Below, piece by piece: positions 7,010-15,372 of a stretch of DNA of 20,608 nucleotides. The notes beneath the pieces were generated by a model, which saw only the letters and a program-made list of their open reading frames with translations, was not told the DNA's origin and did no database searches. Numbering within the stretch: position 1 is the first letter of the stretch; every line of letters begins with the position of its first letter. The translations under genes were made by a program, and so were the position numbers. The stretch spans positions 1 through 20,608 of the forward strand of contig DJXF01000009.1 of NCBI GenBank assembly GCA_002449635.1. The letters are read 5' to 3'. This stretch comes from Clostridiales bacterium UBA7011. Lineage in GTDB: Bacteria > Bacillota > Clostridia > Oscillospirales > Butyricicoccaceae.

Positions 7010-8449
7010 ATGAAAGTATTATATGTCAGCAGCGAATGCGCCCCGTTTATCAAGACCGGCGGCCTGGGAGATGTGGCAGGCTCCCTGCCGAAGGCACTGG
7101 CGGCGAAGGGCTGTGAAATTGCGGTTGTCTGCCCGCTTTACAGCGCGATCGGCCGCGAATGGCGCGATAAGATGACGTTCATCAAGAGCATGTATGTTCA
7201 GCTTGCATGGCGCAATCAGTACTGCGGTATTTTTGTGTATGAGGCAGACGGCGTGAAGTATTACTTCCTCGACAACGAATATTATTTCGCGCGCAATCAG
7301 GTCTATGGAGAGTATGACGACGCGGAGCGCTTTGCGTTCTTTGCGCGCGCCGTACTGGAAATGCTGCCGGAGATTGACTTCCGCCCCGATGTCATGAACT
7401 GCAATGACTGGCAGTCCGCACTGGTGCCGGTCTATTACAGCCTCAACTACAACTACCGTCCGTGGTATGAGGGCATCAAGACGGTATTCACCATTCACAA
7501 CATCCAGTTCCAGGGTCAGTATGGCCGTGAGATTCTGTCCTACGTCCTCGGCATCGACGACTATCACTTTGACAACGGCTTCATGCAGCAGGACGGCGAT
7601 GTCAACCTGATGAAGGCTGCCATTGTCTGCTCCGACCGCGTTACGACGGTCTCTTCCACCTACGCAAACGAGATTCAGACGCCGTTCTACGGCTTCCGTC
7701 TGGACACCGTTCTGCGCTGGAACCAGGGCAAGGTCTGCGGCATTGTCAACGGCATTGATGTCGACGCGTTCAATCCGGAAACCGATCCGCATCTGTTCCG
7801 CAATTACTCGGTTAATACGCTGGACGAGAAAAAGGTCAACCGCGAGCAGCTGCTGGAGATGTGCGGCCTGCAGGCAGGCGAGGGCACGGTTGTCATCGGC
7901 ATGATCGGACGCCTGACCAGCCAGAAGGGCCTCGACCTCGTACAGTGTGTCCTGCATGACATTCTGGAGCAGGATGTCCGCCTGATCGTTCTCGGCAAGG
8001 GCGACTACGATTATGAGCAGATGTTCCTCAATGCCAAGTGGCAGTATCCGGACAAGATTTCCGCGAATATTATGTTCTCCGCCGATCTGGCGAACAAAAT
8101 CTACGCAGGCTGCGACCTGTTCCTGATGCCGTCGCTGTTTGAGCCGTGCGGTCTGGCACAGATGATCGCCATGCGCTACGGCACACTGCCGCTCGTCCGT
8201 GAGACCGGCGGTCTGAAGGACACCGTCAAGCCGTACAATCAGTACACCGGCGAGGGCACCGGCTTCTCGTTCTCCAACTACAATGCACATGAAATGCTGC
8301 ATGTCATTGAGCAGGCGTGCTATCTGTACCGCCACAATCAGGTGGCATGGCGCGCGATGCAGGTTGCCGGCATGACCACCGATTTCAGCTGGAATCATTC
8401 CGCACAGGATTACCTCAACGTCTACCAGGATACGGTGGACAACTGGTAA
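7010..8449 (+). CDS. glgA: Glycogen synthase (ADP-glucose dependent, GT5)
   Basis: The 479-residue protein transfers glucose from ADP-glucose to the non-reducing end of alpha-1,4-glucan. The N-terminal GT5 domain has the ADP-glucose-binding KTGGLGDVAGSLPKAL (Lys15); HNIQFQGQYGREIL and IVNGIDVDAFNPETD lie in the middle; the C-terminal lobe has GRLTSQKGLDLV and PSLFEPCGLAQMIAMRYG with the catalytic Glu and the conserved RETGGLKDTV. ATG 7010 follows GGAGGAGA with good spacing; the open frame upstream lacks homology. It is the last gene of the glycogen cluster, separated from glgD by a terminator and closed by its own terminator at 8485-8518. Confidence 0.97.
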   Translation: MKVLYVSSECAPFIKTGGLGDVAGSLPKALAAKGCEIAVVCPLYSAIGREWRDKMTFIKSMYVQLAWRNQYCGIFVYEADGVKYYFLDNEYYFARNQVYGEYDDAERFAFFARAVLEMLPEIDFRPDVMNCNDWQSALVPVYYSLNYNYRPWYEGIKTVFTIHNIQFQGQYGREILSYVLGIDDYHFDNGFMQQDGDVNLMKAAIVCSDRVTTVSSTYANEIQTPFYGFRLDTVLRWNQGKVCGIVNGIDVDAFNPETDPHLFRNYSVNTLDEKKVNREQLLEMCGLQAGEGTVVIGMIGRLTSQKGLDLVQCVLHDILEQDVRLIVLGKGDYDYEQMFLNAKWQYPDKISANIMFSADLANKIYAGCDLFLMPSLFEPCGLAQMIAMRYGTLPLVRETGGLKDTVKPYNQYTGEGTGFSFSNYNAHEMLHVIEQACYLYRHNQVAWRAMQVAGMTTDFSWNHSAQDYLNVYQDTVDNW

Positions 8450-8484
8450 CCGGACCGATCCAACCGAACAAACCGACCGCTGCG

Positions 8485-8518
8485 GGCGGAGGGAACATCC
8501 CTCCGCCTGTTATTTTTT
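8485..8518 (+). terminator. Intrinsic terminator after glgA
   Basis: GGCGGAGGGA (8485-8494) pairs perfectly with TCCCTCCGCC (8498-8507) around a three-base ACA loop, followed by TGTTATTTTTT. This closes the glycogen cluster. Confidence 0.9.
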
Positions 8519-8559
8519 GGAAAACAGTCACAAATCTGCATAAAAACGGGATGTCCGGT

Positions 8560-8588
8560 TTGACAAAGCGCGCGACAGATTTTATACT
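8560..8588 (+). promoter_or_regulatory. Near-consensus sigma-A promoter of the nudF to yycI operon
   Basis: A perfect TTGACA (8560-8565), a 17-base spacer and TATACT (8583-8588). It is the only strong promoter seen before the four genes from 8652 to 13028. Transcription should start near 8595. Confidence 0.9.
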
Positions 8589-8651
8589 AAAAAGGAGTAG
8601 ACAAAATCCGTCGGACAGCGCTGCCCGCTGCGGCGCGAAAGGGAGTATCTT

Positions 8652-9188
8652 ATGGATTTTACAGAGAAGAAAATCAGAAGTGATTATAAATTCCGCGGGA
8701 GGATCATGTCTGTGCGCGTCGATGACGCGCTGCTGCCGAACGGCAGGCCGTGCAAGCGCGAGGTGTGTGAGCATGTCGGCGGCGTGGGCATCCTGCCGAT
8801 TGACGAGGACCGCACGGTGACACTGGTGCGGCAGTACCGCTATCCGTATGAGACCGTAACGCTGGAAATTCCTGCGGGAAAGATGGATCAGGGACCGGAG
8901 GATGCACTGGAGTGCGGCCGCCGCGAGCTGGCGGAGGAGACCGGTCTGCGCGCGGAGCAGATGATACCGATGGGCGAAATCTGGCCGTCCCCCGGCTTTA
9001 TGGATGAACGGCTGTTTCTCTACTGCGCCAAGGGGCTCACACAGGGGGAGACCAATCCGGATGACGATGAATTTGTCGAGATCGTGCGCATGCCGTTTGA
9101 CGAGCTGTGCCGGATGATTGCAGCGGGAGAAATTCACGATGCAAAGACGGTGGCAGCGGTCGGACAGGTGCTCGTTCGCGGACTTTAA
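8652..9188 (+). CDS. nudF: ADP-ribose pyrophosphatase, Nudix family
   Basis: The 178-residue protein has the full layout of bacterial ADP-ribose pyrophosphatase, which cleaves ADP-ribose to AMP and ribose-5-phosphate. Seen are a substrate-facing segment VTLVRQYRYPYETVTLEIPAGK and a Nudix helix at about 76-99 ending RRELAEETGL with the metal-binding REL-EE residues. The loop before the helix (GKMDQGPED) is one residue longer than the textbook box. PSPGFMDERLFLYCAKGL follows. GGGAG at 8641-8645 supports ATG 8652. It opens an operon of three envelope-sensor genes; its link to them may only be shared transcription. In CinA-containing organisms it fits NAD-related salvage. Confidence 0.93.
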   Translation: MDFTEKKIRSDYKFRGRIMSVRVDDALLPNGRPCKREVCEHVGGVGILPIDEDRTVTLVRQYRYPYETVTLEIPAGKMDQGPEDALECGRRELAEETGLRAEQMIPMGEIWPSPGFMDERLFLYCAKGLTQGETNPDDDEFVEIVRMPFDELCRMIAAGEIHDAKTVAAVGQVLVRGL

Positions 9189-9220
9189 GCTGCCGGACGG
9201 CGCAGCGAAAGGAGAACACA

Positions 9221-10237
9221 ATGCGGAAAACGCTCAGAAATAAACTGACGGGCAGTATGCTGCTGGCAGTCGCCGCTGCGCTGGCCATTGTGTCCGTCTG
9301 TCTGCTGATCGGCATGACACGATACAGCAGCGCGCAGTTTTCGCGGGATGTGACCGGCGTGTTCACGACCGATCTGCTGGCGGAAATGAATACAGCGGCG
9401 ACGGGGAGTGCGGAGAGCGCGGCGATTGCAATCGAACAGATTGTCGATGCCAATGCCGGACAGCTGCGCATCGGTTCGGGACGCGAGTATTCCATTTGGG
9501 ACACCGAGACGGGCAGCTGCGTGGGCGGCTCACAGACGGATACCTCTGTCACGGACAACATTGTCACGGCGATGAACGGCGTGGTCGGCGATGCGGTGCC
9601 GCTGCTGGCCGCGAAGACGGATGTTGCCATTCCGGTATCCGGAGCGGTGACGCTTGTGGTCGATATCACGGATGACGGCAGTTCGATGCGCACGCTGTGC
9701 TGGAATGTGCTGCTGCTTTTGCTGGCGGCGGCTGTGCTCAGCCTGATCGCCTGCCTGCTGCTCAGCTATATGATGGCGGGTGCTTTTGCCGCGGCGGCAG
9801 CACAGACGGCACAGGAAATCCGCGACAGCGCGGAGGACGCCCTGCTGCCGGAGGGCGACTGGGAGGCGATGGCACTTGCGCTGTATCATCCCCCGGTGAA
9901 GCGCCGCCGGAGAAATGACGATTCGGAAATACTGGATGCCGTGATGCCCTATCTGCGCGACGGATATGTGAAATTTACGCCGGACGGCGATATTCTGGAG
10001 ATCAACACGGTGGCGGAGGAGCTGCTCGGTGTGACACTCGTAATCGATCCGGAGGATGAGGACGATCGTCTGACCTTTGATCAGGCCTTTCCCGGCGTTC
10101 CGATGCCGGATGAAACGCAGAGCATGGTACATGGACGGTTCACGCAGTCCGGCAACCGGCTGGATGTTGTCTTTGTCGCACTGGAAGACGGCACATTTGC
10201 AGCGGTCGTCCATCCGGCGGATGGAGGACAGCAATGA
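9221..10237 (+). CDS. WalK-like membrane sensor lacking the histidine kinase domain
   Basis: The 338-residue protein has the architecture of the input half of a clostridial WalK-type kinase. There is a first helix (about 11-32), an extracytoplasmic domain (33-158) with the GREYSIWDTETGSCVGGS block seen in such sensors, a second helix (about 160-187), a degenerate HAMP-like linker with a basic KRRRR patch (227-231) and a PAS-like domain (about 238-335: DGYVKFTPDGDILEINTVAEELLG). It ends there. There is no phospho-acceptor His helix and no N, G1 or G2 ATP-binding box, here or in the next frames. The following gene starts in an ATGA overlap, so the end is real, not a frameshift. AAAGGAG before ATG 9221 fixes the start. 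It may pass signals by protein contact, perhaps to the YycH/YycI-like partners or to a full kinase encoded elsewhere. Homology to WalK is inferred from architecture and context. Confidence 0.75.
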   Translation: MRKTLRNKLTGSMLLAVAAALAIVSVCLLIGMTRYSSAQFSRDVTGVFTTDLLAEMNTAATGSAESAAIAIEQIVDANAGQLRIGSGREYSIWDTETGSCVGGSQTDTSVTDNIVTAMNGVVGDAVPLLAAKTDVAIPVSGAVTLVVDITDDGSSMRTLCWNVLLLLLAAAVLSLIACLLLSYMMAGAFAAAAAQTAQEIRDSAEDALLPEGDWEAMALALYHPPVKRRRRNDDSEILDAVMPYLRDGYVKFTPDGDILEINTVAEELLGVTLVIDPEDEDDRLTFDQAFPGVPMPDETQSMVHGRFTQSGNRLDVVFVALEDGTFAAVVHPADGGQQ

Positions 10238-11901
10238 TCTGGCACAAATGGATGGATGCCGTAAAAGCTGCCGTGCGCGCGGTGCGCGGAGTTCTGCATA
10301 CATACCGCGAGGAAATCCGCTCCGTCCTGCTTGTTCTGCTGGCAGCCGGCGTGGTTGTGCAGAGCGGTCAGCTGTGGTCACGCGTGCTGACGCGGGAAAG
10401 CATCCCGTGGGATGGCCTGCGCACCCGGCTTGCGGCACAAAAGCAGGAGGAGCAGAATACGGATAACAGTGCCGGCGCATTGCCGATACGCTTTGCGGCG
10501 CGCGGTGCGGACGGACTTTACGGCATTCAGTACAATACAGAAGGATTAAAAATGGCCTATGAGCAGACCGCGGATGTCTGGGCACAGGCGTGTGAAAACG
10601 CGGCAGAGCCTGTCGTCATCGATGCAGGTGAATACCGCGAGCTGCTGCGTCAGCAGATGATGATGATGGAATATGACGGCCGCATTCCGCTGGACATCGC
10701 GGCGGGCTGGATGGGCGCGTCGGTTTCGGAGCAGATGACAGGCTGCACGGTGGGCACAGCAGTGCTGTGCCGCAGGGAGGACGGCAGCTATGCGCTTTGC
10801 CTGCGCGACAGCGGAGACGGCTCGCTGCGCCGTGCGCGCACCTCGGTGGATGACAGCATGTTTGACACCGCGGTCAGGCAGTTTGAAGCAAATGACTGCA
10901 CGATAGCCGCGGACGGGGAGAACAAAGCCGTGTCCCCCGATTTGCTGTATTTCCCGGGCGGAGAGGTGTTTCACATCATGTCCTTTCAGTCATACAAGGG
11001 CGGAGACGGCATGGAAACGCTGCTGCGCGCATTCCGCATGGATGCGGAGGCGGCGCTGACACACGCCTATGCGTCTAACGGCATGATGGTTTATGTGTCG
11101 GGCAGGAGCGCGGTTCATATGGCGGACGACGGCTCGCTGCGCTATGACGGTGTGAGCGTGCGCCTGCCGGCATCGCACGGGCGGGACCGGCTGCTGCAGT
11201 GCGTGCAGACCGGCTATGAGCTGACGGGTGCGGCGCTCGAGGCAATCGACAGCGGCGCGTCACCCGCGCTGACCAGAGCCTATACCGACAAAAAGAGCGG
11301 CCGGTATGTCGTCGTATACGGCATTCAGGTCGGCGGCGTGCCGGTGGACAATGAGGTGACCGGATATTTCGCGCGCTATGAATTTGAAGGCGACACGATG
11401 GTCCATGCAAACCTTGCGCTGCGCACCTGTCAGACATCGGGCGAGACCGTCGCGGTCATGCCGGAAAAGCAGGCGGCAGCGTCGCTCAAATCCACGCTCG
11501 ACGCCGTGCTCAGTCTGCGGTATGTGGACAAGGCAGTCGGGACAAACAGCTCGTGGGAGCAGCTGTACAGCGCGGAAAACAGCCCGAATTCGCTGTGGGA
11601 TGCGGAGAATACGCAAGCTGACGATCCGGATGCGGCGTGGAGTGAGGAATCTGCACCGGATGAAGACGGCGACGGCATTCCCGACGATCCGGCTGCCGCT
11701 GAGGACGGCTGGAACGATATCCCCGCGGGCGAGGAGGACAATTCTGTTTCCGGCAGCGCGCAGGTCGCACCGCAGTGGTACGTGCTGCATTATGACGGCG
11801 AAAAGACCATGCCGGACTTCGGAAAGACACTGTCGCCGGAGGAAATTGTCGTCATCCGGCCGGATTTTGACCGAATGATTCAGGGAGGCGCGGCAAAATG
11901 A
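10234..11901 (+). CDS. yycH: YycH-like membrane-anchored regulatory protein
   Basis: The 555-residue protein has a short cytoplasmic start, one helix (about 28-47) and a large extracytoplasmic part, as in YycH (WalH), which binds and restrains WalK in Bacillus. Sequence similarity is low; the call rests on topology and on position between a WalK-like and a YycI-like gene. It is about 100 residues longer than Bacillus YycH. The extra length includes an acidic segment (about 450-505) with DEDGDGIPDD at residues 476-485, which resembles a calcium-binding DxDxDG loop. Its end, PEEIVVIRPDFDRMI, is predicted soluble. Both borders are four-base ATGA overlaps, so it is translationally coupled to its neighbours. 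Confidence 0.65.
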   Translation: MIWHKWMDAVKAAVRAVRGVLHTYREEIRSVLLVLLAAGVVVQSGQLWSRVLTRESIPWDGLRTRLAAQKQEEQNTDNSAGALPIRFAARGADGLYGIQYNTEGLKMAYEQTADVWAQACENAAEPVVIDAGEYRELLRQQMMMMEYDGRIPLDIAAGWMGASVSEQMTGCTVGTAVLCRREDGSYALCLRDSGDGSLRRARTSVDDSMFDTAVRQFEANDCTIAADGENKAVSPDLLYFPGGEVFHIMSFQSYKGGDGMETLLRAFRMDAEAALTHAYASNGMMVYVSGRSAVHMADDGSLRYDGVSVRLPASHGRDRLLQCVQTGYELTGAALEAIDSGASPALTRAYTDKKSGRYVVVYGIQVGGVPVDNEVTGYFARYEFEGDTMVHANLALRTCQTSGETVAVMPEKQAAASLKSTLDAVLSLRYVDKAVGTNSSWEQLYSAENSPNSLWDAENTQADDPDAAWSEESAPDEDGDGIPDDPAAAEDGWNDIPAGEEDNSVSGSAQVAPQWYVLHYDGEKTMPDFGKTLSPEEIVVIRPDFDRMIQGGAAK

Positions 11902-13028
11902 AAGTAAAATTCAAACTGCCGCGCAGAAAAAAACGCACACCGCGCGTATATGCGTGGGCGCGGGTCAAGAAAGCGTGCATTGTGGTTTTGCTCATCTGCA
12001 ATGTGCTGCTGCTGGCGGTATCCGTCTGTGTGCGCGGATACGACAGAATCCGAGAGCATCAGACACGGCAGTGGATTGACGGCATGCTCGGTGAACGCGA
12101 TGTGCTGTGCGGCTCGAGCGTGTATCAGCAGATCAAAGACTGCCCCGCCGCCTATTCCATCCGCACGGACAGCACCGTACAGCGCGCCTTTGCGGAGGCG
12201 CTGCTCGGCAAAAAGATTACGGTCGGTGCGGAAAAAGGCAATACCATGGTCTGGTCCGGAGAAGTCGGTTCGGTCAGCTGGGCCGCATCGGGCGATGTCA
12301 CGGCATATGCGGAGCTGCACAGCGAGCTGGAGCCGCAGAGCACGGAGCAGGCACAGGATCTTGTGGAAAAGCTGCTGCGCCGCACCGGCATCACGGTGAA
12401 ACAGGATCAGTTCAATGCGGTCTCAGGCGGCGGTTCCGCGCAGCAGGAGAGCTATACCGTCGAGGTCAGTCAGGAGATGAACGGCGTGCCGCTGCTCGGC
12501 TGCACCCTGAAGTTCGTGATTGATACGGGCAATCGGGTGACGGTCAGCGGAAAGTGGTGCACTGGCGAGGCGAAACCGCTGCGCGTGCGTGCACTCGAGC
12601 ACTATTCGCCGCCGCAGATGATCTTTCAGCTGCTCGCGGCACATCCGGTCGCGGAGATCATCAGCGCACAGCCGGTGTATGTGCTGTCGGACAAAAGCGG
12701 AGGGCGGTTTACCGTCATTCCGTGCTGGCGGTTTTCGACGGACGACGGCGACTTTGTCCTCAACATTCTCACCGCAGAGGTCATTGCTTCGTCGGATATT
12801 GAAAACGGCGTCACGAAAAAGACACCGGACAGTGATCCGGAGCGGCCGGAGCTGGACGACAGCTTCAATGAGGACGCAGACACCGGCGTGCCGGCGGAGG
12901 AAACTCCCGCAGAGGAGCTGCCCGCGGAGGATACGCAGGAGCAGCCCGCGGAGACGGACACCGGAATGCCTGCGGCAGATGCCGGACAAACGCCGGATAT
13001 GACGTGGAATAATCCTGCGCCGCAGTGA
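11898..13028 (+). CDS. yycI: YycI-like membrane-anchored regulatory protein
   Basis: The 376-residue protein has a very basic N-terminus (KLPRRKKRTPR), one helix (about 26-46) and an extracytoplasmic domain. Near residues 265-300 the pattern IPCWRFSTDDGDFVLNILTAEVIAS matches the end of the YycI/YycH fold, where a Trp-containing strand is followed by a residue-rich NxxTGEV-type turn. A tail of about 70 residues is rich in Glu, Pro, Ala and Asp (AEETPAEELPAEDTQEQPAE), which is not usual in YycI and may span part of the cell wall. It begins in an ATGA overlap with the previous gene. In Bacillus, YycI acts with YycH on WalK; here the partner lacks a kinase. The call is moderate, based on topology, C-terminal pattern and context. 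Confidence 0.65.
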   Translation: MKVKFKLPRRKKRTPRVYAWARVKKACIVVLLICNVLLLAVSVCVRGYDRIREHQTRQWIDGMLGERDVLCGSSVYQQIKDCPAAYSIRTDSTVQRAFAEALLGKKITVGAEKGNTMVWSGEVGSVSWAASGDVTAYAELHSELEPQSTEQAQDLVEKLLRRTGITVKQDQFNAVSGGGSAQQESYTVEVSQEMNGVPLLGCTLKFVIDTGNRVTVSGKWCTGEAKPLRVRALEHYSPPQMIFQLLAAHPVAEIISAQPVYVLSDKSGGRFTVIPCWRFSTDDGDFVLNILTAEVIASSDIENGVTKKTPDSDPERPELDDSFNEDADTGVPAEETPAEELPAEDTQEQPAETDTGMPAADAGQTPDMTWNNPAPQ

Positions 13029-13119
13029 GCCTGTTTTTGTGCACCCGTACCAAAGTGCATGTCCTGCGGGAGCAAAAACTGACGGCGTAGGAGAAATTAT
13101 ACCGCACAGGAAAAATCGT

Positions 13120-13148
13120 TTGCGTTCTGTTTGCGGTTGTGATAACAT
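13120..13148 (+). promoter_or_regulatory. Candidate promoter of murA
   Basis: TTGCGT (13120-13125), a 17-base spacer and TAACAT (13143-13148), the -10 lying in GTGATAACAT, like that of cinA. Both boxes are imperfect. The 220-base gap after the YycI-like gene and the absence of other good boxes favour a separate murA promoter here. Confidence 0.45.
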
Positions 13149-13160
13149 AATAAACGTGTA

Positions 13161-13196
13161 TATCTGCCCGTTTTGCGGACTGTCCCGCGGCAGATA
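13161..13196 (+). other. Hairpin in the murA leader
   Basis: TATCTGCC (13161-13168) pairs with GGCAGATA (13189-13196), and the enclosed GCGGAC/TCCCGC can form an inner stem with one bulge. It lies just after the predicted start of transcription and 50 bases before the start codon. No T-run follows. It may stabilise the 5' end or regulate; no RNA family was recognised. Confidence 0.4.
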
Positions 13197-13248
13197 CAGC
13201 AGCAGATTATCCCTACAGATATGTTGAATGTTTAAGGAGTAGGTTTCG

Positions 13249-14517
13249 TTGGAGAAATATGTTATCCACGGAGGTCGCCCGCTTGAGGGCGAGGTCACCA
13301 TCAGCGGTGCGAAAAATGCGGCGGTTGCGATTGTACCTGCCGCGCTGATGGTGGATGGACCGTGTGTCATTGAGAATGTGCCGGACATCGTAGATGTCAT
13401 GCTGCAGTTCGAGATTCTGGAGAAAATGGGCGTCAAAATCGAACAGCTCGATGCGACGACCTTCCGGACGGAGAACAACGGCGTCGACCTCGAGGGTGTG
13501 GAGACCTTTGAGCAAATGAGCAAGCTGCGCGCCTCGTATTACTTTATCGGTGCGGAGCTGGGACGATATGGACGCGCCCGCGTTGCGATGCCCGGCGGAT
13601 GCAATTTTGGCGGCATTCGTCCGGTGGATCAGCATGTCAAGGGCTTTGAGAAGCTCAACAGCTTTGTGCGCGTGGAGAGCGAGGGCTTTATTTCCGCGAT
13701 CGCACCGGAGGGCCTGGTCGGCAACCACATTTATTTTGACGTTGTCACAGTCGGCGCGACGATGAATGTCATGCTGGCCGCTGTATTTGCGAAGGGTCAG
13801 ACGGTCATGGAAAATGTGGCAAAGGAACCGCATATTGTTGATCTGGCGAATTTCCTCAACCAGATGGGTGCGGACATCAAGGGTGCCGGCACAGACAAAA
13901 TTGTCATAAACGGTGTCGAGCACCTGCACGGCGGCACCTATTCCATCATTCCCGACCAGATTGAGGCGGGAACGTATATGGCGGCGGTCGCAGCGTGCGG
14001 CGGCGATGTGCTCATCAAGAATGTCATCCCGAAGCATCTGGAATGTATCTGCACCAAGCTGGAGGACATGGGCGTGCGCATTGAGATGTACGACGATTCC
14101 GTCCGCGTCAGACGCACCGGTCCGCTGCGCCATACCAACCTCAAGACACTGCCGTATCCCGGATTCCCGACGGATATGCAGCCGCAGATGGCGGCGGTCA
14201 TGTGTCTGGCAGACGGCTCGAGCCATGTCACGGAGGGCGTCTGGGCAAACCGGTTCCGCTACACGGAGGAGCTGGAGAAGATGGGCGCACACATCAACGT
14301 CTTTAAGGAAACGGCGGTCATCGACGGCGTTCCGGAGCTTTCCGGACGGGATGTCCTCGCGCACGATCTGCGTGCGGGCGCGGCGATGGTCATCGCGGGT
14401 CTTGCGGCACACGGCACGACAACGGTGTCGCAGATCGGCTATATTGAGCGCGGCTATGAGAAGCTGGTCGACAAGATTCGCGGTCTCGGCGGCGATATCA
14501 CGCGCGTCACAGACTGA
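13249..14517 (+). CDS. murA: UDP-N-acetylglucosamine 1-carboxyvinyltransferase
   Basis: The 422-residue protein carries out the first committed step of peptidoglycan synthesis, moving enolpyruvate from PEP to UDP-GlcNAc. Seen are GAKNAAVAI with the conserved Lys22-Asn23 pair, MPGGCNFGGIRPVDQH with the PEP-binding Cys118 that fosfomycin alkylates (so the enzyme should be sensitive), EAGTYMAA, PGFPTDMQPQMAA and the closing RGYEKLVDKIRGLGG. The start is TTG 13249: AAGGAG at 13234-13239 is nine bases upstream and homology begins at once. It sits between the wal-like genes and walJ, where Bacillus has no murA. A terminator directly follows the stop. Confidence 0.97.
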   Translation: MEKYVIHGGRPLEGEVTISGAKNAAVAIVPAALMVDGPCVIENVPDIVDVMLQFEILEKMGVKIEQLDATTFRTENNGVDLEGVETFEQMSKLRASYYFIGAELGRYGRARVAMPGGCNFGGIRPVDQHVKGFEKLNSFVRVESEGFISAIAPEGLVGNHIYFDVVTVGATMNVMLAAVFAKGQTVMENVAKEPHIVDLANFLNQMGADIKGAGTDKIVINGVEHLHGGTYSIIPDQIEAGTYMAAVAACGGDVLIKNVIPKHLECICTKLEDMGVRIEMYDDSVRVRRTGPLRHTNLKTLPYPGFPTDMQPQMAAVMCLADGSSHVTEGVWANRFRYTEELEKMGAHINVFKETAVIDGVPELSGRDVLAHDLRAGAAMVIAGLAAHGTTTVSQIGYIERGYEKLVDKIRGLGGDITRVTD

Positions 14518-14526
14518 TGGTTTTGG

Positions 14527-14553
14527 GGGACTGCCTTGCAGTCCCTCTTTTTT
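14527..14553 (+). terminator. Intrinsic terminator between murA and walJ
   Basis: GGGACTGC (14527-14534) pairs with GCAGTCCC (14538-14545) around CTT, followed by TCTTTTTT (14546-14553). The walJ ribosome site GAAGGAG begins at 14554, the very next base, so readthrough or a promoter inside murA is needed to express walJ and rlmH. Confidence 0.85.
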
Positions 14554-14565
14554 GAAGGAGACACC

Positions 14566-15372
14566 ATGAGCTTTTATTTTTCCGTTGCGTCCGGCTCGTC
14601 GGGCAACTGCGCGGTCTGGCGCGCGGGCAGCACATCGCTGCTCATCGATCTCGGCGTGTCGGTGCGCGCGCTGGGCAGTGCACTGCGCGAAATTGACATG
14701 AAAATTGAAGATCTGTCCGCGGTGCTGCTGACGCATGAGCACGCCGACCACATCAAGGGTCTGGCGACATTCGTAAAAAAATATGACATACCGGTTTACG
14801 CCACGTTCGGCACGGCGGCGGCGATTTTGCAGAAGCTGCCGCAGGCGGAAAAAAATCTGTGCCTGTTTGCCGGCGGGGAACAGTTTGAAATCGGCGGTCT
14901 GTCCGTCCGTTCCATGCCGATTCCGCATGATGCGGCGGAGCCGGTGGCGTATCGCATCGACGGCGGCGGACATCAGCTCGGCTATGTGACCGATGTCGGC
15001 TTTCTGCCCGAACGCATTCAGGATGCCATTTGCGGCTGCGATACGGTCGTGCTCGAATCCAATCACGATGTGGAAATGCTGCGCACCGGACCGTATCCGA
15101 TGTACCTCAAGCAGCGCATACGCGGCAAATACGGACATCTGTCCAATGAGGACTGCGCGCGCGGCGCTGTGGCGGCGGCACAGGCGGGGACAAAGCATGT
15201 TGTGCTCGCACATCTGAGCGATAAGAACAACAGCCCGCTGACCGCGCTGCGCTGCACACAGCAGGCTTTGGACGGCATGGACTGCGAGCTGTATGTCGCG
15301 CCGCGCGGTGCGATGGAGCAGCCGCTGGTGCTCACACCGGGGGAGGGAACACAGTGCTCTCTGTTCGACTGA
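14566..15372 (+). CDS. walJ: WalJ (YycJ) family metallo-beta-lactamase-fold hydrolase
   Basis: The 268-residue protein has the metal-binding THEHADH motif (56-62), TDVGFLP, the WalJ-typical VLESNHDVEMLRTGPYP followed by LKQRIRGKYGHLSNED, and HLSDKNNSP near residue 225. WalJ belongs to the walRK regulon neighbourhood and is thought to be a nuclease-like enzyme needed to coordinate cell-wall synthesis with DNA replication. ATG 14566 follows GAAGGAG by five bases. Its last 19 bases overlap rlmH. Its presence next to the sensor and YycH/YycI-like genes is the main reason for reading this block as a wal-type cluster. Confidence 0.93.
   Translation: MSFYFSVASGSSGNCAVWRAGSTSLLIDLGVSVRALGSALREIDMKIEDLSAVLLTHEHADHIKGLATFVKKYDIPVYATFGTAAAILQKLPQAEKNLCLFAGGEQFEIGGLSVRSMPIPHDAAEPVAYRIDGGGHQLGYVTDVGFLPERIQDAICGCDTVVLESNHDVEMLRTGPYPMYLKQRIRGKYGHLSNEDCARGAVAAAQAGTKHVVLAHLSDKNNSPLTALRCTQQALDGMDCELYVAPRGAMEQPLVLTPGEGTQCSLFD

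Noticed and set aside
8652..9188. The Nudix box has one extra residue between the first Gly and the helix
   Set aside because: The catalytic REL-EE helix is intact and the insertion is in the loop, so activity is still expected.
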